This document shows positions 30,101 to 39,480 of a stretch of 64,000 bases of DNA, one piece after another. The number at the start of each line of letters is the position of its first letter. Position 1 is the stretch's first letter. The notes below the pieces were generated by a model. That model searched no databases, was not told where the DNA came from, and saw nothing but the letters and a program-made list of their open reading frames with translations. The position numbers and the translations under genes are program-made. Origin of the DNA: Fuerstiella sp. (lineage in GTDB: Bacteria; Planctomycetota; Planctomycetia; Planctomycetales; Planctomycetaceae); assembly GCA_029247265.1 (NCBI GenBank), contig JAQWLN010000010.1, positions 30,008 through 94,007 on the forward strand, written 5' to 3'.

Positions 30101-30867
30101 AAACGCTGCTGGATGAAGCGCTGAACAAACGTATGGCCGCCGCGCAGCTGGTGGTCAAACTGGGGCATAAACTGAGAGAGGAAAACACGCTGCGAGTACG
30201 TCAGCCGCTGGCCGAACTGCAATTCGCCGCCGCCGACACGGACACCGCCGCTGCCATTGCTCAGCTGACGGACGTCATCAGTGAAGAATTGAATATCGAG
30301 CAGGTGACTCAGAGAGATAACCTCGACGCCCTTGTCGGATACAGCTACAAGCCAAACCTGAAGACACTGGGCCCAAAGTACGGCAAGTTGCTGGGTGTGC
30401 TGCGAACAAAATTGCCGGAACTCGGTGACGCCGTACTGGGCCCACTGCGTCGCGGCGAAGACGTATCGATCAACATCGACGGCAACCAGATCCACCTGAC
30501 AACTACAGACGTGCTCATCAGCACGGAACAGGCAGATGACTGGGTATGCAGAGACGATTCCGGAATTCAGATCGCCATCAGCACAGTGCTGACCGATACA
30601 TTGGTCCGCAAAGGCATGTCTCGGGACTTTGTCCGCCACGTCCAGCAGCTTCGAAAAGATGCCGACTTAAACATCCAGGACCGTATTCGCATCGAATACC
30701 ACTCCGAAGATAACGTTGTCCAGGCGATGGTCGCCGAATGGGGCAAATACATTTGTGGAGAAACTCTGGCGGATGCAATTGTCTTCACCCCGGCATCGCA
30801 GGCAGACGCGAAGGATGTCCGCGTCGGCGACGTGTCGACGACAATCTGGATCACCACCGGCCTTTGA
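27196..30867 (+). CDS. ileS: Isoleucyl-tRNA synthetase
   Basis: The 1223-residue protein is a class I aminoacyl-tRNA synthetase that charges tRNA-Ile. The HIGH-type signature appears as [12 protein letters not shown] near residues 50-61, and the KMSKS-type signature as GKPMHKSDG near 711. The editing domain ([18 protein letters not shown] near 265) and the anticodon-binding region ([13 protein letters not shown] near 885) are present. I see no C-terminal zinc-finger cysteines, which together with the altered signatures suggests the eukaryote-like IleRS type rather than the E. coli type. It is longer than usual (about 1050) because of insertions, for example near 150-170 and after the KMSKS motif. 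Distinction from ValRS rests on overall pattern. Confidence 0.92.
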   Translation: MFQPVSDSNFVPGEHLVLNFWTQHNTFRRLREKNRGHKRWSFLDGPITANNPMGVHHAWGRTYKDTYQRFFAMTGHDQRYQNGFDCQGLWVEVEVEKQLGLGTKTAVNDYGIDNFVNECKRRVLRFAARQTEQSQRLGYWMDWDDPDQLRTLAEHLGTDTEVSFTAPSGKTETASSHQLVEKLGNPEWGGSYFTFSTENNETIWDFLKKCFDRGKIYQGHDVMPWSGRGGSAYSQMEIAEGRKLTTHKSVFVRFPLKDRDNEFLLIWTTTPWTLTSNVGAAINTDLDYVRIKANKDDAVYYFAKDNLNFQRLATEFKDGFGRPEWKWPDGVGKLKTIAQIFKEQGGFEELGTVKGADLVGWEYEGPFDDLPAQQMDGGFPVDENNLSVNGAGWHQVIDGGRDSRGAAHVVAGEGTGIVHMAPGCGDVDHKIGASIGMPIIAPLKEDGTYGEVFGEFSGKEAIAPETAELVFAKLKEKGLLVAVETYPHVYPHCWRTGDELVFRLVDEWFINMDWRDEIKDVTRQIRWLPDSIDGQNREVEWLSNMSDWMISKKRFWGLALPVWVDEETGDFEVMGSLAELKERAVEGWDEFEGHTPHRPWIDKVKIQNPKTGNVMTRIEDVGNPWLDAGIVPFSTMNFNKRYSTDKLNWADWYPVDLVTECFPGQFRNWFYSLLSLSTMMRFDPTGKRAAEEKQPFRTLLGHRLVQNEQGKPMHKSDGSAIWFEEAAEQLGVDTMRWMYLAQNPATDLRFGTRHADQPVTLNTPEGPISETKEGVPTATITSGPADEMRRQILIPLWNCYKFFVDYAIADGFEPSDALRQRVAHSNHQPESDGYTAIAERPEIDRWVLSNLQSLVETAHRDFSDYNVAGFCEAAAQFIDDLSNWYIRRNRRRFWRSKDASDTDKTAAYETLYEVLVTLCQLLAPCIPFLTERMYQNLVSGADMSTSGALPDSTDLPGSVHLCDYPTADETLLDEALNKRMAAAQLVVKLGHKLREENTLRVRQPLAELQFAAADTDTAAAIAQLTDVISEELNIEQVTQRDNLDALVGYSYKPNLKTLGPKYGKLLGVLRTKLPELGDAVLGPLRRGEDVSINIDGNQIHLTTTDVLISTEQADDWVCRDDSGIQIAISTVLTDTLVRKGMSRDFVRHVQQLRKDADLNIQDRIRIEYHSEDNVVQAMVAEWGKYICGETLADAIVFTPASQADAKDVRVGDVSTTIWITTGL

Positions 30868-31004
30868 CGGGTGAACCTTCGTTCCTAAGGGAAGCAACAG
30901 GGGCACCATAGCAGCAAGTCGACTGCTGGCGCAACGGTTGCATCGAAGTGTGTTCATGCTCAAACTGGCGAACAAGGCAACTAAATTCTTCGCCGGAGCA
31001 CAAC

Positions 31005-32264
31005 ATGGCGCTGTTTTCGTCGACTCAGATATCGTGGAACGAACCGTGGTTTTTCTTAGTCCGCATTCGCACGGCGCGCAGTTGGATGCCACGCATGGCA
31101 ACGGCTTTTGTTGTCATGGCCGTTATGTTTCTGGCCACGTATTTCTTCGACAACGGACGGTTCGCACTTGTCGAAGCGGCTTTGCTAAGCCTCGTCTGCG
31201 GACTGGTAGTCCTGCTGCTTCTTGACAAGGGCAATGTTCAACGGGAGGTGAGCGTCCAGAAGGACTGCATTGTCGTCAACAGCGCCATGGGCAGGACATG
31301 GCACTCCGTCTTCAAGCTCGAGGACATCGAAGCCGTTGAGTTGATGCGAGCCGATGAATGGAGCTATTCCGTCAATGGCATGGTGATTGATCATGGCGAT
31401 GAAGGATTCCTGGTAGCCGTGCCGCCAAAAGTGTCTCTGGAGACTTTGGCAAATATTCTGTACCGCCTGGACCTTGCCGTCAGTCTGTCTGACTGGGAAC
31501 CCCCGGAAGGCGATCCTCGCACCAAGGTAAAGGATGATCTTCAGCTGGATGCAGAACGAGCGGTCGGAGTCATCGATACGAAAGCTCTTGAAGGAGAAGA
31601 GAAGAAGCTCGTATCCCCGGTGCAGATTGGAATACAGCTCGTCATCGGATTGGGTCCATTGTTGCTTGGGCTGATCGGGGCTGTGGTGGCCGGTATTTAT
31701 CTGTACCGGCACTTGAACGAATTGGACATTGTGAACAGATCACTGATTGGTGGCGGCGCTTTTGCCGGTCTGGTCGCCGGTTTTCTGTACCTGATCAAGA
31801 TCGGTCTGTTTGTGAGTTCTGCGTATGCAATCAAGGTGGGCAGAGCATCGATGCAGAGCCGAGTGGATCCACTGTTCAGTGGACTGGAAGATGATCTGGT
31901 CGCCCTCGATTTGTACGGTCCGGAAAAGTGGACCAAACCAGGCATGGAAGATGATTTCGGCTTTCTGCAGATCGATCGAGATCTACGCCTGCTATGGTTC
32001 GAAGGAAACACGAACCGGTGGACCCTGCCCTTCAGCGCTCTCACGTCATGTCGGATCGAAGAAGCGATTATGGGGAGCGAAGGCAATGAAAATGCGGAAA
32101 GACGTTATTTCGTGGTACTGTCAGCGCGTCAGGAAGGTGAAGAAGAAGACTGGGAAAACGGCCTGATCTATGTTCGAACCGAAATCGGGAATGACAGCCA
32201 CGAACGTCGATACGACCGATCGCGATTGCTGTTCACTCAACTGTCTGATGCCATCGGCGGTTGA
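31005..32264 (+). CDS. Integral membrane protein, unknown function
   Basis: The 419-residue protein has two hydrophobic hairpins: one near residues 30-70 (FVVMAVMFLATYFF, LSLVCGLVVLLLL) and one near 205-270 (IGIQLVIGLGPLLLGLIGAVVAGIYL, GLVAGFLYLIKIGLFVSSAYAI). Between and after them are soluble, probably beta-rich segments resembling PH-like or bPH-type membrane-protein domains (DCIVVNSAMGRTWHSVFKLEDIEAVEL). ATG 31005 is chosen because GGAG lies 8 nt upstream; the open frame extends further but without resemblance. It is 137 nt after ileS. No family name can be given with confidence. Confidence 0.75.
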   Translation: MALFSSTQISWNEPWFFLVRIRTARSWMPRMATAFVVMAVMFLATYFFDNGRFALVEAALLSLVCGLVVLLLLDKGNVQREVSVQKDCIVVNSAMGRTWHSVFKLEDIEAVELMRADEWSYSVNGMVIDHGDEGFLVAVPPKVSLETLANILYRLDLAVSLSDWEPPEGDPRTKVKDDLQLDAERAVGVIDTKALEGEEKKLVSPVQIGIQLVIGLGPLLLGLIGAVVAGIYLYRHLNELDIVNRSLIGGGAFAGLVAGFLYLIKIGLFVSSAYAIKVGRASMQSRVDPLFSGLEDDLVALDLYGPEKWTKPGMEDDFGFLQIDRDLRLLWFEGNTNRWTLPFSALTSCRIEEAIMGSEGNENAERRYFVVLSARQEGEEEDWENGLIYVRTEIGNDSHERRYDRSRLLFTQLSDAIGG

Positions 32265-32363
32265 GGCCGAAGTGATACTGACGACAGCGGGGCACGCTGT
32301 GAGTCTGTCAGTAGGAACCGGTGTTCTCACGCAGGGGAGATGGCGGCTGTCATCAAAAGCTGA

Positions 32364-33137
32364 TCAGTTCGGCGTTCTTCGCATGATTGTTTCGGCAACG
32401 TGATATTTCTGCCACGCAGCTTTCCAGAACGGCCTGAATCCTTGTTTCGCTTGGCGAAAGACAGGGCCATGTTTCATCCAGACGACAAGGCACGTTCCCA
32501 AAAACAGAAATCGCTGTGCAGCACAGGTCATGTAGCATCTCACCGGCGATCGTCGTGACCTCAAGATCGCCAGCCGTTCGCACTGGAACTGCACGTGCGG
32601 CGTTTCGTCCTGAATGATCTGATCGCAGAGACGTTTCAGCACAATAGAGTTCGTGGCTGCCTGAAGTGCAGGATAGTACACCTCTGCAATAATTTCGGCC
32701 GTCACCAGGACGGCAATCGAAAGTTCCAGTCCCGCGCCTCGTCGAAGAAACCGAAACACGCTGTCCGGCCATGCGGCCTTCAATGTGGAAATTCCGTTCA
32801 GGTCGAGGAATCGTGCGAGATCGCGAGCATGCCTTTGTTCCTCTCTGATAAACAGTTTAATGGCATCGAAATATTCGGGATCGCAGGTCTCTTCCGAGTG
32901 CAACTTTGCACAATGAATCAGGTGCTTTCCTTCAGAACTTTCACCAAGCTGAAACCCCTGAACCGACGCTGATATCGCCTTAACTTCCTGGTCTGATAAC
33001 TCGCTGCCGAGTTGCCAGGGAACATCCAGCAACTGCTGCGTGTTGCGAGTGAAATAGTCCAGCCATTCACGTGACCTCAATTCGGGAATCAGCGGTTGCG
33101 AGTCCGCCGAGACCTCAGCGCGCTCAGTCAATTCCAT
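32364..33137 (-). CDS. Ferritin-like diiron-type protein, unknown substrate
   Basis: The 257-residue protein shows the helical metal-ligand pattern of ferritin-like proteins: IREEQRHARDL (EExxH) near residue 105, LVTAEIIAEVYY near 155, and IIQDETPHVQFQCE (DExxH) near 185. This spacing suggests a four-helix bundle holding two iron atoms. A more hydrophobic stretch (RFLFLGTCLVVWM) follows near 225. No signal peptide is seen. The gene is isolated between the membrane protein (convergent) and a divergent DUF1501 gene. Whether it oxidises a substrate, stores iron or handles stress cannot be read from context. Confidence 0.7.
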   Translation of the reverse strand: MELTERAEVSADSQPLIPELRSREWLDYFTRNTQQLLDVPWQLGSELSDQEVKAISASVQGFQLGESSEGKHLIHCAKLHSEETCDPEYFDAIKLFIREEQRHARDLARFLDLNGISTLKAAWPDSVFRFLRRGAGLELSIAVLVTAEIIAEVYYPALQAATNSIVLKRLCDQIIQDETPHVQFQCERLAILRSRRSPVRCYMTCAAQRFLFLGTCLVVWMKHGPVFRQAKQGFRPFWKAAWQKYHVAETIMRRTPN

Positions 33138-33419
33138 CGTCGGCTCCTTAAACTTCCGAATGACTTCGGGACACTGAAGTTTTACAAAGCAACTGAACTG
33201 GCCGTTGGATCAAATGACATCATTGCCGACACAACGCACTCAACACGCCCCACAAGTCTGGACGATTACGTGCGAATGCCGCATAAAACTACGATTTCCT
33301 GATCAGGATTACCGATCAATCGAAGCGTGTGATAGACTTCACAGGTTGATTAGTGGTCACCCTCCGGCGGATCTTCGCCACGAAACGTTCCCCGCCTTCA
33401 GTCCTTTGGAATTCTCGCC

Positions 33420-34775
33420 ATGCTTTCGATCTCTGGACATCACGCATCCGGGTGCGCCAGCAAACTCTGCGACGGTGTATCTCGCCGCGACATACTTCGA
33501 GCCGGCACGCTGGCCGTTGGCGGACTGACACTGCCAAAGTTGTTGCAGGCCGAGCAGGCAGCCGGAATTCGGGATTCAAAAAAAGCCGTCATCATGATCT
33601 ACATGTGTGGTGCTCCCGGGCATCAGGACATGTATGACCTGAAGATGGACGCTCCGGCAGAAATCCGTGGATCGTTCAGGCCGATTTCCACCAACGTGCC
33701 GGGAATCGAAATCTGCGAACACATGCCTCGTCTGGCTGGCATCATGGATAAGTGCGTGCCGCTGCGAAGTATGTACGGCTCGCCCAGTGGTGCTCACGAT
33801 TCGTTCATCTGCTACACCGGTCGAAAAGTGCCCAATCAACCGGCTGGCGGCTGGCCATCAGTCGGCAGCGTCGCATCAAAAGTGCTGGGTGCTCGAAACG
33901 ATGCTGTGCCGCCGTTTGTCGGTCTGTCGCCAAATGCGGGGCATCCGCCGTACGGTTCTCCTGGTCATCCTGGATTTCTGGGCGTTGCTCATTCCGCGTT
34001 CCGACCATCAGGCCCCGCGCAGAACGACATGAAGCTGCAGGGCATCGACACATCACGGCTCGACAATCGTAAAACGCTGCTGACCAGCGTGGATAGCCTG
34101 CGCCGCGATATCGATGCCAGCGGAACACTGGAAGGGCTGGACACTCTGACTCAGCAGGCCTTCGACATTCTCACATCAACTTCTCTGGCCGATGCCCTGG
34201 ACATATCTAACGAACCTGCCGAGATACGCGAACGCTATGGGAAGGGCGACCCGAAGCGGTATGGCGACGGAGCCCCGCGGAATCTCGAACACTTCCTGAT
34301 GGCACGTCGATTGGTGGAAGCCGGTTGCCGAGTCGTCACGCTGAACTTCGGTCGTTGGGATTTCCACAGTAATAACTTCAACGGAATGAAGGACACTCAC
34401 CTGCCACAGTTCGATCAGGGTCTTTCGGCGTTGATTGAAGACCTGCACAATCGAGGCATGGCAGACGACGTAGCGGTCGTGGCATGGGGAGAATTCGGTC
34501 GTACGCCTCGTATCAACAAGGACGCCGGTCGAGACCACTGGCCCCAGGTCGGCGGCGGTCTGCTTGCCGGAGGCGGATTCCGCACAGGTCAGGTCATCGG
34601 AGCCACCGACCGCCTTGGCGGAGAAATCGCCGACCGTCCGGTGCATTTCTCCGAAGTCATCGCCATGCTGTATCGGCACATCGGTATTGATCCCGAGGCC
34701 CAGAAACTGATCGACCTTACCGGTCGGCCGCAGTACCTGCTGGAGAATACCGCTCCAATGCCGGAACTGCTCTGA
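33420..34775 (+). CDS. DUF1501 family protein, orphan copy
   Basis: The 451-residue product is a second DUF1501 type. It has a Tat-like signal (VSRRDILRAGTLAVGGLTLP near 20-39), the metal-site region MIYMCGAPGHQDMYDLK near 58 (GAPGHQD in place of GGPSHVD), and VAWGEFGRTPRINKDAGRD near 355. Unlike the other two copies in the window it has no DUF1549/DUF1553 gene beside it; the upstream neighbour is the divergent ferritin-like gene. The frame is intact. Substrate unknown. Confidence 0.88.
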   Translation: MLSISGHHASGCASKLCDGVSRRDILRAGTLAVGGLTLPKLLQAEQAAGIRDSKKAVIMIYMCGAPGHQDMYDLKMDAPAEIRGSFRPISTNVPGIEICEHMPRLAGIMDKCVPLRSMYGSPSGAHDSFICYTGRKVPNQPAGGWPSVGSVASKVLGARNDAVPPFVGLSPNAGHPPYGSPGHPGFLGVAHSAFRPSGPAQNDMKLQGIDTSRLDNRKTLLTSVDSLRRDIDASGTLEGLDTLTQQAFDILTSTSLADALDISNEPAEIRERYGKGDPKRYGDGAPRNLEHFLMARRLVEAGCRVVTLNFGRWDFHSNNFNGMKDTHLPQFDQGLSALIEDLHNRGMADDVAVVAWGEFGRTPRINKDAGRDHWPQVGGGLLAGGGFRTGQVIGATDRLGGEIADRPVHFSEVIAMLYRHIGIDPEAQKLIDLTGRPQYLLENTAPMPELL

Positions 34776-34838
34776 CCCGGCAGAACCTCAGTGCGTGTGT
34801 CGACACCACGAGCCACGTATTTTTCACGAAAACCGAGT

Positions 34839-35774
34839 CTACATTCTTAGCCACGACTCCGGAACAGGGTCGCGTTCATTGTCGTCCACAAACCACTTCC
34901 GAGGTGCGACGACCCTCTTGTGCGGTAGCGGATTAAGCCACGCCCCCCACCAGGAAAATGAACTATTTGCAATCACGTGATCGCGACAGGCACTCATCAG
35001 CCGAAGATCTTCATAAGCGGTATCACCGGCGTTGCATCGCACGATGTGCAACTTGCCGGGAACCTTGATTTCTTTCTCAACCCAATCAGGATCATCAGAG
35101 AACGCAAAGAACTCCACATCCGAACCCGCCAGATCTCGAATCCGCGTGGACGCTGCCGTATAGTACTCCGGTGAACAGGACGCATAGATCGACTGATTTT
35201 TTGTTACGGACACATAGTCGCCGCGACGAATGTGCATCGAAACCGCGTTCACAGACTGAATGCGATTCAACCAGTCGACATTGGGCGCACTGGCGGCAGT
35301 TGCAACCGTCAGCTCCTGACGAATTTGCTCGGCAAAATCACAGAAATACGTTTCGTTCTGCCAGTAGCCGTGCAGAACTGCGTTGGCGGGAACGACCATC
35401 TGTTCGCATCGGAACTGCAGTCCCTTTTCCGTGACCAGGCGTTTCCGGGCGTCGCGTCCGACTTTCCAGAGAAGGTAGCGAAACTTCGCCGACCTGTCCG
35501 GCGGCAACTCAGCGTTGCTCCCCACTCGTGCCGCGATGTTGTATCGATGTAACTCGTAGCTCCTGAGTGAATCGACTGCCAGTAGTCTGATGTCCAGCAC
35601 TAAATCAACGTCGTTACGGAGTGAAGCGGCCCGACCAGCCGCATACTGAAACAGTTGATTTCCCAGCCCACCCGTAAGCCTGCTCGTAACGAATCCCCGT
35701 GCAGCGACTTCCATCTCACGCGCGTTGTCCTCAGCCACCTCAGGCAGACTCAGAGTCGAAGGAACGGCAACCAT
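34839..35774 (-). CDS. Alpha-1,2-fucosyltransferase (GT11)
   Basis: The 311-residue protein carries all GT11 motifs: LTGGLGNQLFQYAAGR near residues 33-48, MHIRRGDYV at 180-188 (the HxRRGD motif for GDP-fucose binding), and ANSSFSWWGAWLN near 269-281. The family transfers L-fucose in alpha-1,2 linkage, usually to galactose, in surface glycans. The donor GDP-L-fucose can be made by the gmd and fcl genes at 59.7-61.7 kb. No transmembrane segment is seen, so it acts in the cytoplasm or at the inner face of the membrane. It is the last gene of a minus-strand glycan set. Confidence 0.92.
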   Translation of the reverse strand: MVAVPSTLSLPEVAEDNAREMEVAARGFVTSRLTGGLGNQLFQYAAGRAASLRNDVDLVLDIRLLAVDSLRSYELHRYNIAARVGSNAELPPDRSAKFRYLLWKVGRDARKRLVTEKGLQFRCEQMVVPANAVLHGYWQNETYFCDFAEQIRQELTVATAASAPNVDWLNRIQSVNAVSMHIRRGDYVSVTKNQSIYASCSPEYYTAASTRIRDLAGSDVEFFAFSDDPDWVEKEIKVPGKLHIVRCNAGDTAYEDLRLMSACRDHVIANSSFSWWGAWLNPLPHKRVVAPRKWFVDDNERDPVPESWLRM

Positions 35775-36148
35775 TCGTTTTTTGCTCCGTCGTTGGGAGT
35801 ATCGATACAGAATTCACGATTGCCTTAAAGTCTCGTTCAATGTCAACAGGAGGACTCAAATTCGGCATGGAACTGGTTCATGATCTGGTGTGCTGTGTAC
35901 TGCTTCAGTTCGCCTTTGCAGCGTCGTCAACAAGGACACCGTACAACCCCGACCTCAAACGGATGCAGCAAGCACGTATGTTCCATGCTCGTGCCCCGGC
36001 TGAAGTCGTGGTTAAGATATTCCCCGCGGGCAGACCTGGCATAGTAAACCAAAGTGTTGCCAAAGCCGTATTTGCTTCCTGTTGAGCTTACAAACTCCGG
36101 CCATCGGACGAGGATCGACGGAATCGTTTACATCCGACACCAGAACCA
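35775..36148. other. Gap between GT11 and FkbM genes, possible gene remnant
   Basis: No complete gene is supported in these 374 bases. On the minus strand a 66-codon open frame (35927-36127) lacks an ATG at a sensible place but reads protein-like in its middle (e.g. GSKYGFGNTLVYYARSARGE, then YLNHDFSRG), as if it were a remnant of a glycan gene. I cannot assign it to a family. Confidence 0.35.
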
Positions 36149-36976
36149 TTAGTCCTGATCAAAGGTGACAGATTCGCTGAGATACCAGTCATCGAAACCG
36201 CTGAAGTTTTTAAAGACTCGGCGATACCCCTGACCGCTGAGCAGTCGAAAGATGCCTTCGCGATTTTCGGTAAAGTTGTGTTCCACTGTAATTACTCTGG
36301 GGCAATAGCGGCTGTAGTCCACTTTTTCCAGAATCGACAACTCACTGCCTTCTGTGTCAATCGACAGGTAGTCAAATTCACGGGGAGCATCGTATTTTGC
36401 CAGCAGATCGTTCAGGCTGATTGTGGAAACCTCGTACGTCGTCGACTGCCTCCCACTTCGTTTTCTGGCATGGCCATCGTCGTTCGAAAAGAGGTTGATC
36501 GTTGACAGTTCTCTGGAGTCAACTTCATTGAATCGCAGTTTTTCACCCGTCGTCGTCCAGACACAGTCGGTCTCGACCGACGCATTTGGCCTGTTACGAC
36601 GAAGTTGTTCGTGCCACCCGCGAGCCGGCTCGGCACAGATGCCTTTCCAGCCATAGTGCGTCTCAAGCATGTAACTGTTTGAAAGTTCCACTCCGTCTGT
36701 CGCACCGAATTCGCAAAAGAAACCGGAGTGTTTTTCGCCAAGAACGTACTGAACGAACAAGTCCTGAAATATCTGCGAGTAGGACAGACCCACGTGTTGC
36801 AGGCAATGCTGCAGAAACCGCGTTTGGCCGTCTCCGGCGAGATTTCGGACATCATTTCGGACGTCCACAAGTCTTCGCATCAGCTGAACGTTGGCAGAAT
36901 ACTTCTCCGGCCAAACGGAGGGGAAGATGTCAAACCCGATCAATTTCGTTGATAGTTGCCGAGCAGCAGAACCCAT
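36149..36976 (-). CDS. FkbM family methyltransferase
   Basis: The 275-residue protein matches the FkbM SAM-dependent methyltransferases, which O-methylate sugars or other hydroxyls and are frequent in polysaccharide clusters. Features: YSQIFQDLFVQYVLGEKHSG near residue 67, FCEFGATDGVELSNSYMLE near 90 (SAM-binding glycine-containing loop), the WKGICAEPARGW block, and FDYLSIDTEGSELSILE near 198. ATG 36976 is used; a TTG two codons earlier is possible. It lies between a GT11 gene and another FkbM gene on the same strand. The acceptor is unknown. Confidence 0.85.
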   Translation of the reverse strand: MGSAARQLSTKLIGFDIFPSVWPEKYSANVQLMRRLVDVRNDVRNLAGDGQTRFLQHCLQHVGLSYSQIFQDLFVQYVLGEKHSGFFCEFGATDGVELSNSYMLETHYGWKGICAEPARGWHEQLRRNRPNASVETDCVWTTTGEKLRFNEVDSRELSTINLFSNDDGHARKRSGRQSTTYEVSTISLNDLLAKYDAPREFDYLSIDTEGSELSILEKVDYSRYCPRVITVEHNFTENREGIFRLLSGQGYRRVFKNFSGFDDWYLSESVTFDQD

Positions 36977-37028
36977 GATCAATCTCTATTTACTATTCTT
37001 GTGTAACGGTGCAGAGCAACCGAGACAG

Positions 37029-37718
37029 CTATGCCGCGTCCTGAATCCGAGACCAGTTCTCCCAGACGAATTCGTAACACCATGTTTCGGTATGAGACGG
37101 GGCAAGTTGCTGCCGTAACTCATTTCTTTGTCGATTAGCGTCCGCGACAAAATCGTGGAATTGTACCTGCAGATTTTGAACCTGTTGAATCAGCCGGGAT
37201 TCGATCAGGCGACCGAGCAGCGGATATTCCCCGCCTTCAATATTAACCTTCATCAGATCCACCTGTTCGATGCCGAGTTCTTCCCAAACAGATCCGACAT
37301 CTCGGATCTGTGCTGAGACAGATCCCACCGTGCCGCTATCACGGCAGAAGCTCGAAGCATCATCGGACTCGCTGAGAGACAGCCGTTCGTCGCGAGCACC
37401 GAGGCCGTAATCAAGAACACTAACGCGAGGCTCGTCTGCAAATCGTTGACGACACTGTTCAGCAAAACCGGGCATTGGCTCAAACACGAAGACGCGGCAG
37501 CCAAACCGATCCAGCATCGCCTGCGCAAAATCGCCTTGATATCCACCCACGTCCAGAACAACGCTGGTCTCATCCAGCGAATAATCCTGCCGTAAGGTGG
37601 CGTCACCTCGATCACGTTTCCATTGTCGGACAGCGACCAGGAACGGATCCTTCAGGATCGTCCGTCGATAAAACTTGGTGACCGGCTTTACTAACAATTC
37701 AGACAACACTGTGGACAT
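37029..37718 (-). CDS. FkbM family methyltransferase, second copy
   Basis: The 229-residue protein is a distinct FkbM-type methyltransferase. The SAM loop is VVLDVGGYQGDFAQAMLDRF near residue 40, followed by VFVFEPMPGF near 67 and VDLMKVNIEGGEYPLLGRL near 150, the family's IDxEGxE block with N in place of the first D. ATG 37718 is preferred because GGAGG lies 5 nt before it; an ATG at 37733 overlaps the upstream GT25 stop. The overlap shows tight coupling to the glycosyltransferase gene. Confidence 0.85.
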   Translation of the reverse strand: MSTVLSELLVKPVTKFYRRTILKDPFLVAVRQWKRDRGDATLRQDYSLDETSVVLDVGGYQGDFAQAMLDRFGCRVFVFEPMPGFAEQCRQRFADEPRVSVLDYGLGARDERLSLSESDDASSFCRDSGTVGSVSAQIRDVGSVWEELGIEQVDLMKVNIEGGEYPLLGRLIESRLIQQVQNLQVQFHDFVADANRQRNELRQQLAPSHTETWCYEFVWENWSRIQDAA

Positions 37719-37729
37719 CCATGCCTCCG

Positions 37730-38491
37730 TCACTTCTCGTGATCGACTCCAAACCGATGTTCACCTGCAGAACGCCGGGCGATTCTCCAACGATACCAGG
37801 CGCGGTTTACTTCGCGTGACAATTTCCTGAGCTCTAACCGACGGATCTTGCCGGCACCAATGGTGCTGCCTCCCAGATCAGCGGTCATATCCGAGATACC
37901 AGAGGGCTCAATTGCCCGCAGACGTACGCCGGTAATCCAATGCATCTGTAGAAATGTATCGACGGGACGGTCAAACACCTGCGTCAAATCAAGCAGCCTA
38001 GCTGCTGCGTCACGGGTCACCCACTGGCCCGACGTCCGCAATGGCGTTACCTGAGGACACACGATGGTAATGTTATCGTCCACAGAAGAACGTGAAGACC
38101 GCCGCGGCAGTGGACGCACAGGGAACTGGAAGAAATCTCCGGGTGAACTTTTGTGTTTGACGCACTCAATCGCATTGTGAATCAACGTCTGGTCAATACA
38201 CACGTCATCTTCCAGCACCAGTGCCGCGTCCAGGTTTCGTTCGACAATCTGAGTCCACGCGTTTCGGTGACTTAGAAAACACCCGATTTCACCGGCATTC
38301 AAACTGAACGGATAGAGCGGCCGATGGCGATTGTGTTGATAGGCGGACGCAATATCTGCATCAGACAGCAGGCTTCCGTCGACGGCGGGAAGAATCTCCG
38401 CGGGCAAAGGCAGCTGCGACAGGAGTTCGCCCGCATGAGCAAATCGCTCCGCTGAACGCTCCAGACTGATGATGAATGCACAGTACGCCAT
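37730..38491 (-). CDS. Glycosyltransferase family 25 (LPS-type)
   Basis: The 253-residue protein is a GT25 member, typically beta-1,4-galactosyltransferases of lipooligosaccharide synthesis. Motifs: AFIISLERSAERF at 5-17, LNAGEIGCFLSHRNAW near 64-79, and the metal/nucleotide-binding ALVLEDDV near 90-97 with EDD. The C-terminal part contains the PVDTFLQMHW block common in the family. ATG 38491 is used; GTG 38500 would add three residues. Its stop overlaps the longer reading of the FkbM gene downstream. Donor and acceptor sugars are not predictable. Confidence 0.88.
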   Translation of the reverse strand: MAYCAFIISLERSAERFAHAGELLSQLPLPAEILPAVDGSLLSDADIASAYQHNRHRPLYPFSLNAGEIGCFLSHRNAWTQIVERNLDAALVLEDDVCIDQTLIHNAIECVKHKSSPGDFFQFPVRPLPRRSSRSSVDDNITIVCPQVTPLRTSGQWVTRDAAARLLDLTQVFDRPVDTFLQMHWITGVRLRAIEPSGISDMTADLGGSTIGAGKIRRLELRKLSREVNRAWYRWRIARRSAGEHRFGVDHEK

Positions 38492-38780
38492 GTCCGACAC
38501 GGAAAAATCTTCCGAAAATGTTCTCTTGAGACAAATGGATGAAGGCTTCGTGACAATCTATTCAACGCCAGATGCAAGCGTGACGTTCTATTACCACCCC
38601 CGCAATTCTGCGCCAAGATGGACTTCTGAGCCGTTACGGTGACGTGACACCAACGTCCCACGCTCCGGAATCAAAACTGGCCTTCGCGCAGGCCCCGATA
38701 TTTGAGACATGGGGGCTACACAGCCGGCGCTAAAACTCAGACCGCATGTACTCGACGCCGTGTGGCTACAGGAGACCATC

Positions 38781-39446
38781 ATGAAACAATTGAATCGCAT
38801 CATTCAGAAGTTCCCGTTCTACCACCGGCTGAGAAACTGGGCGGTAAAGAGAAGACAGGAAACCAAACTTATCGAATGGGAAAGAAACGGCAGGCCCGTT
38901 CCTCCCCCGCATATCGTCAAGCAACGAGCATTGCGAGAGCACGGCAGCAAGTATGGCCTGAAAATTCTGTGCGAAACGGGAACATATCGCGGAGATATGG
39001 TCGAAGCGATGATGCACGATTTCGATCAGATTTTTTCCATTGAATTGAGTCAGGAGCTGTTCGAACGCGCAAAATCCCGGTTTGACGGTCAGGACAAAGT
39101 GATCCTGATCCAGGGCGACAGCGGAGTTGAGCTGAAGGGCGTGGTGGATCGCATCGATCAACCAGCGTTGTTCTGGCTGGATGGCCATTATTCGGCAGGC
39201 ACAACGGCCAGAGGCGACCTCGACACACCCATCTTCGAAGAATTGCGACATGTCTTGGATTCCCCGATTCGAGGAAATGTGATTGTCATTGACGATGCAC
39301 GGTGCTTCGGAACCGACCCGGGCTATCCTACCATTGAAGCGCTCAGCGATTTCGTCAAATCCCGCCGGCCGGAATCAGAGCTTGCAGTCGCAGGCGACAG
39401 CATCAGAATCACGCCTAAAGAGCAGCAACAGACGGCAGCAGCCTGA
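38781..39446 (+). CDS. Class I SAM-dependent methyltransferase-like protein
   Basis: The 221-residue protein has a Rossmann-like methyltransferase core: ILCETGTYRGDMVEAMM near residue 60 (glycine-containing SAM motif), IFSIELSQELFERAK near 83 with the acidic residue of motif II, and FWLDGHYSAGTTARGDLDTP near 132. This type occurs beside glycosyltransferases and may methylate a glycan or its precursor. ATG 38781 has an AGGAG Shine-Dalgarno 7 nt upstream; the longer frame to 38709 is unlikely. It is the only plus-strand gene in the left half of the glycan locus, convergent with the SGNH gene. Confidence 0.75.
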   Translation: MKQLNRIIQKFPFYHRLRNWAVKRRQETKLIEWERNGRPVPPPHIVKQRALREHGSKYGLKILCETGTYRGDMVEAMMHDFDQIFSIELSQELFERAKSRFDGQDKVILIQGDSGVELKGVVDRIDQPALFWLDGHYSAGTTARGDLDTPIFEELRHVLDSPIRGNVIVIDDARCFGTDPGYPTIEALSDFVKSRRPESELAVAGDSIRITPKEQQQTAAA

Positions 39447-39480
39447 GTACGCTGCGGAAGCCTGTGCATTCCCATTAACC

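Noticed and set aside
30031..30639. 202-codon minus-strand frame inside ileS
   Set aside because: Fully inside the conserved IleRS gene; composition typical of an antisense shadow.
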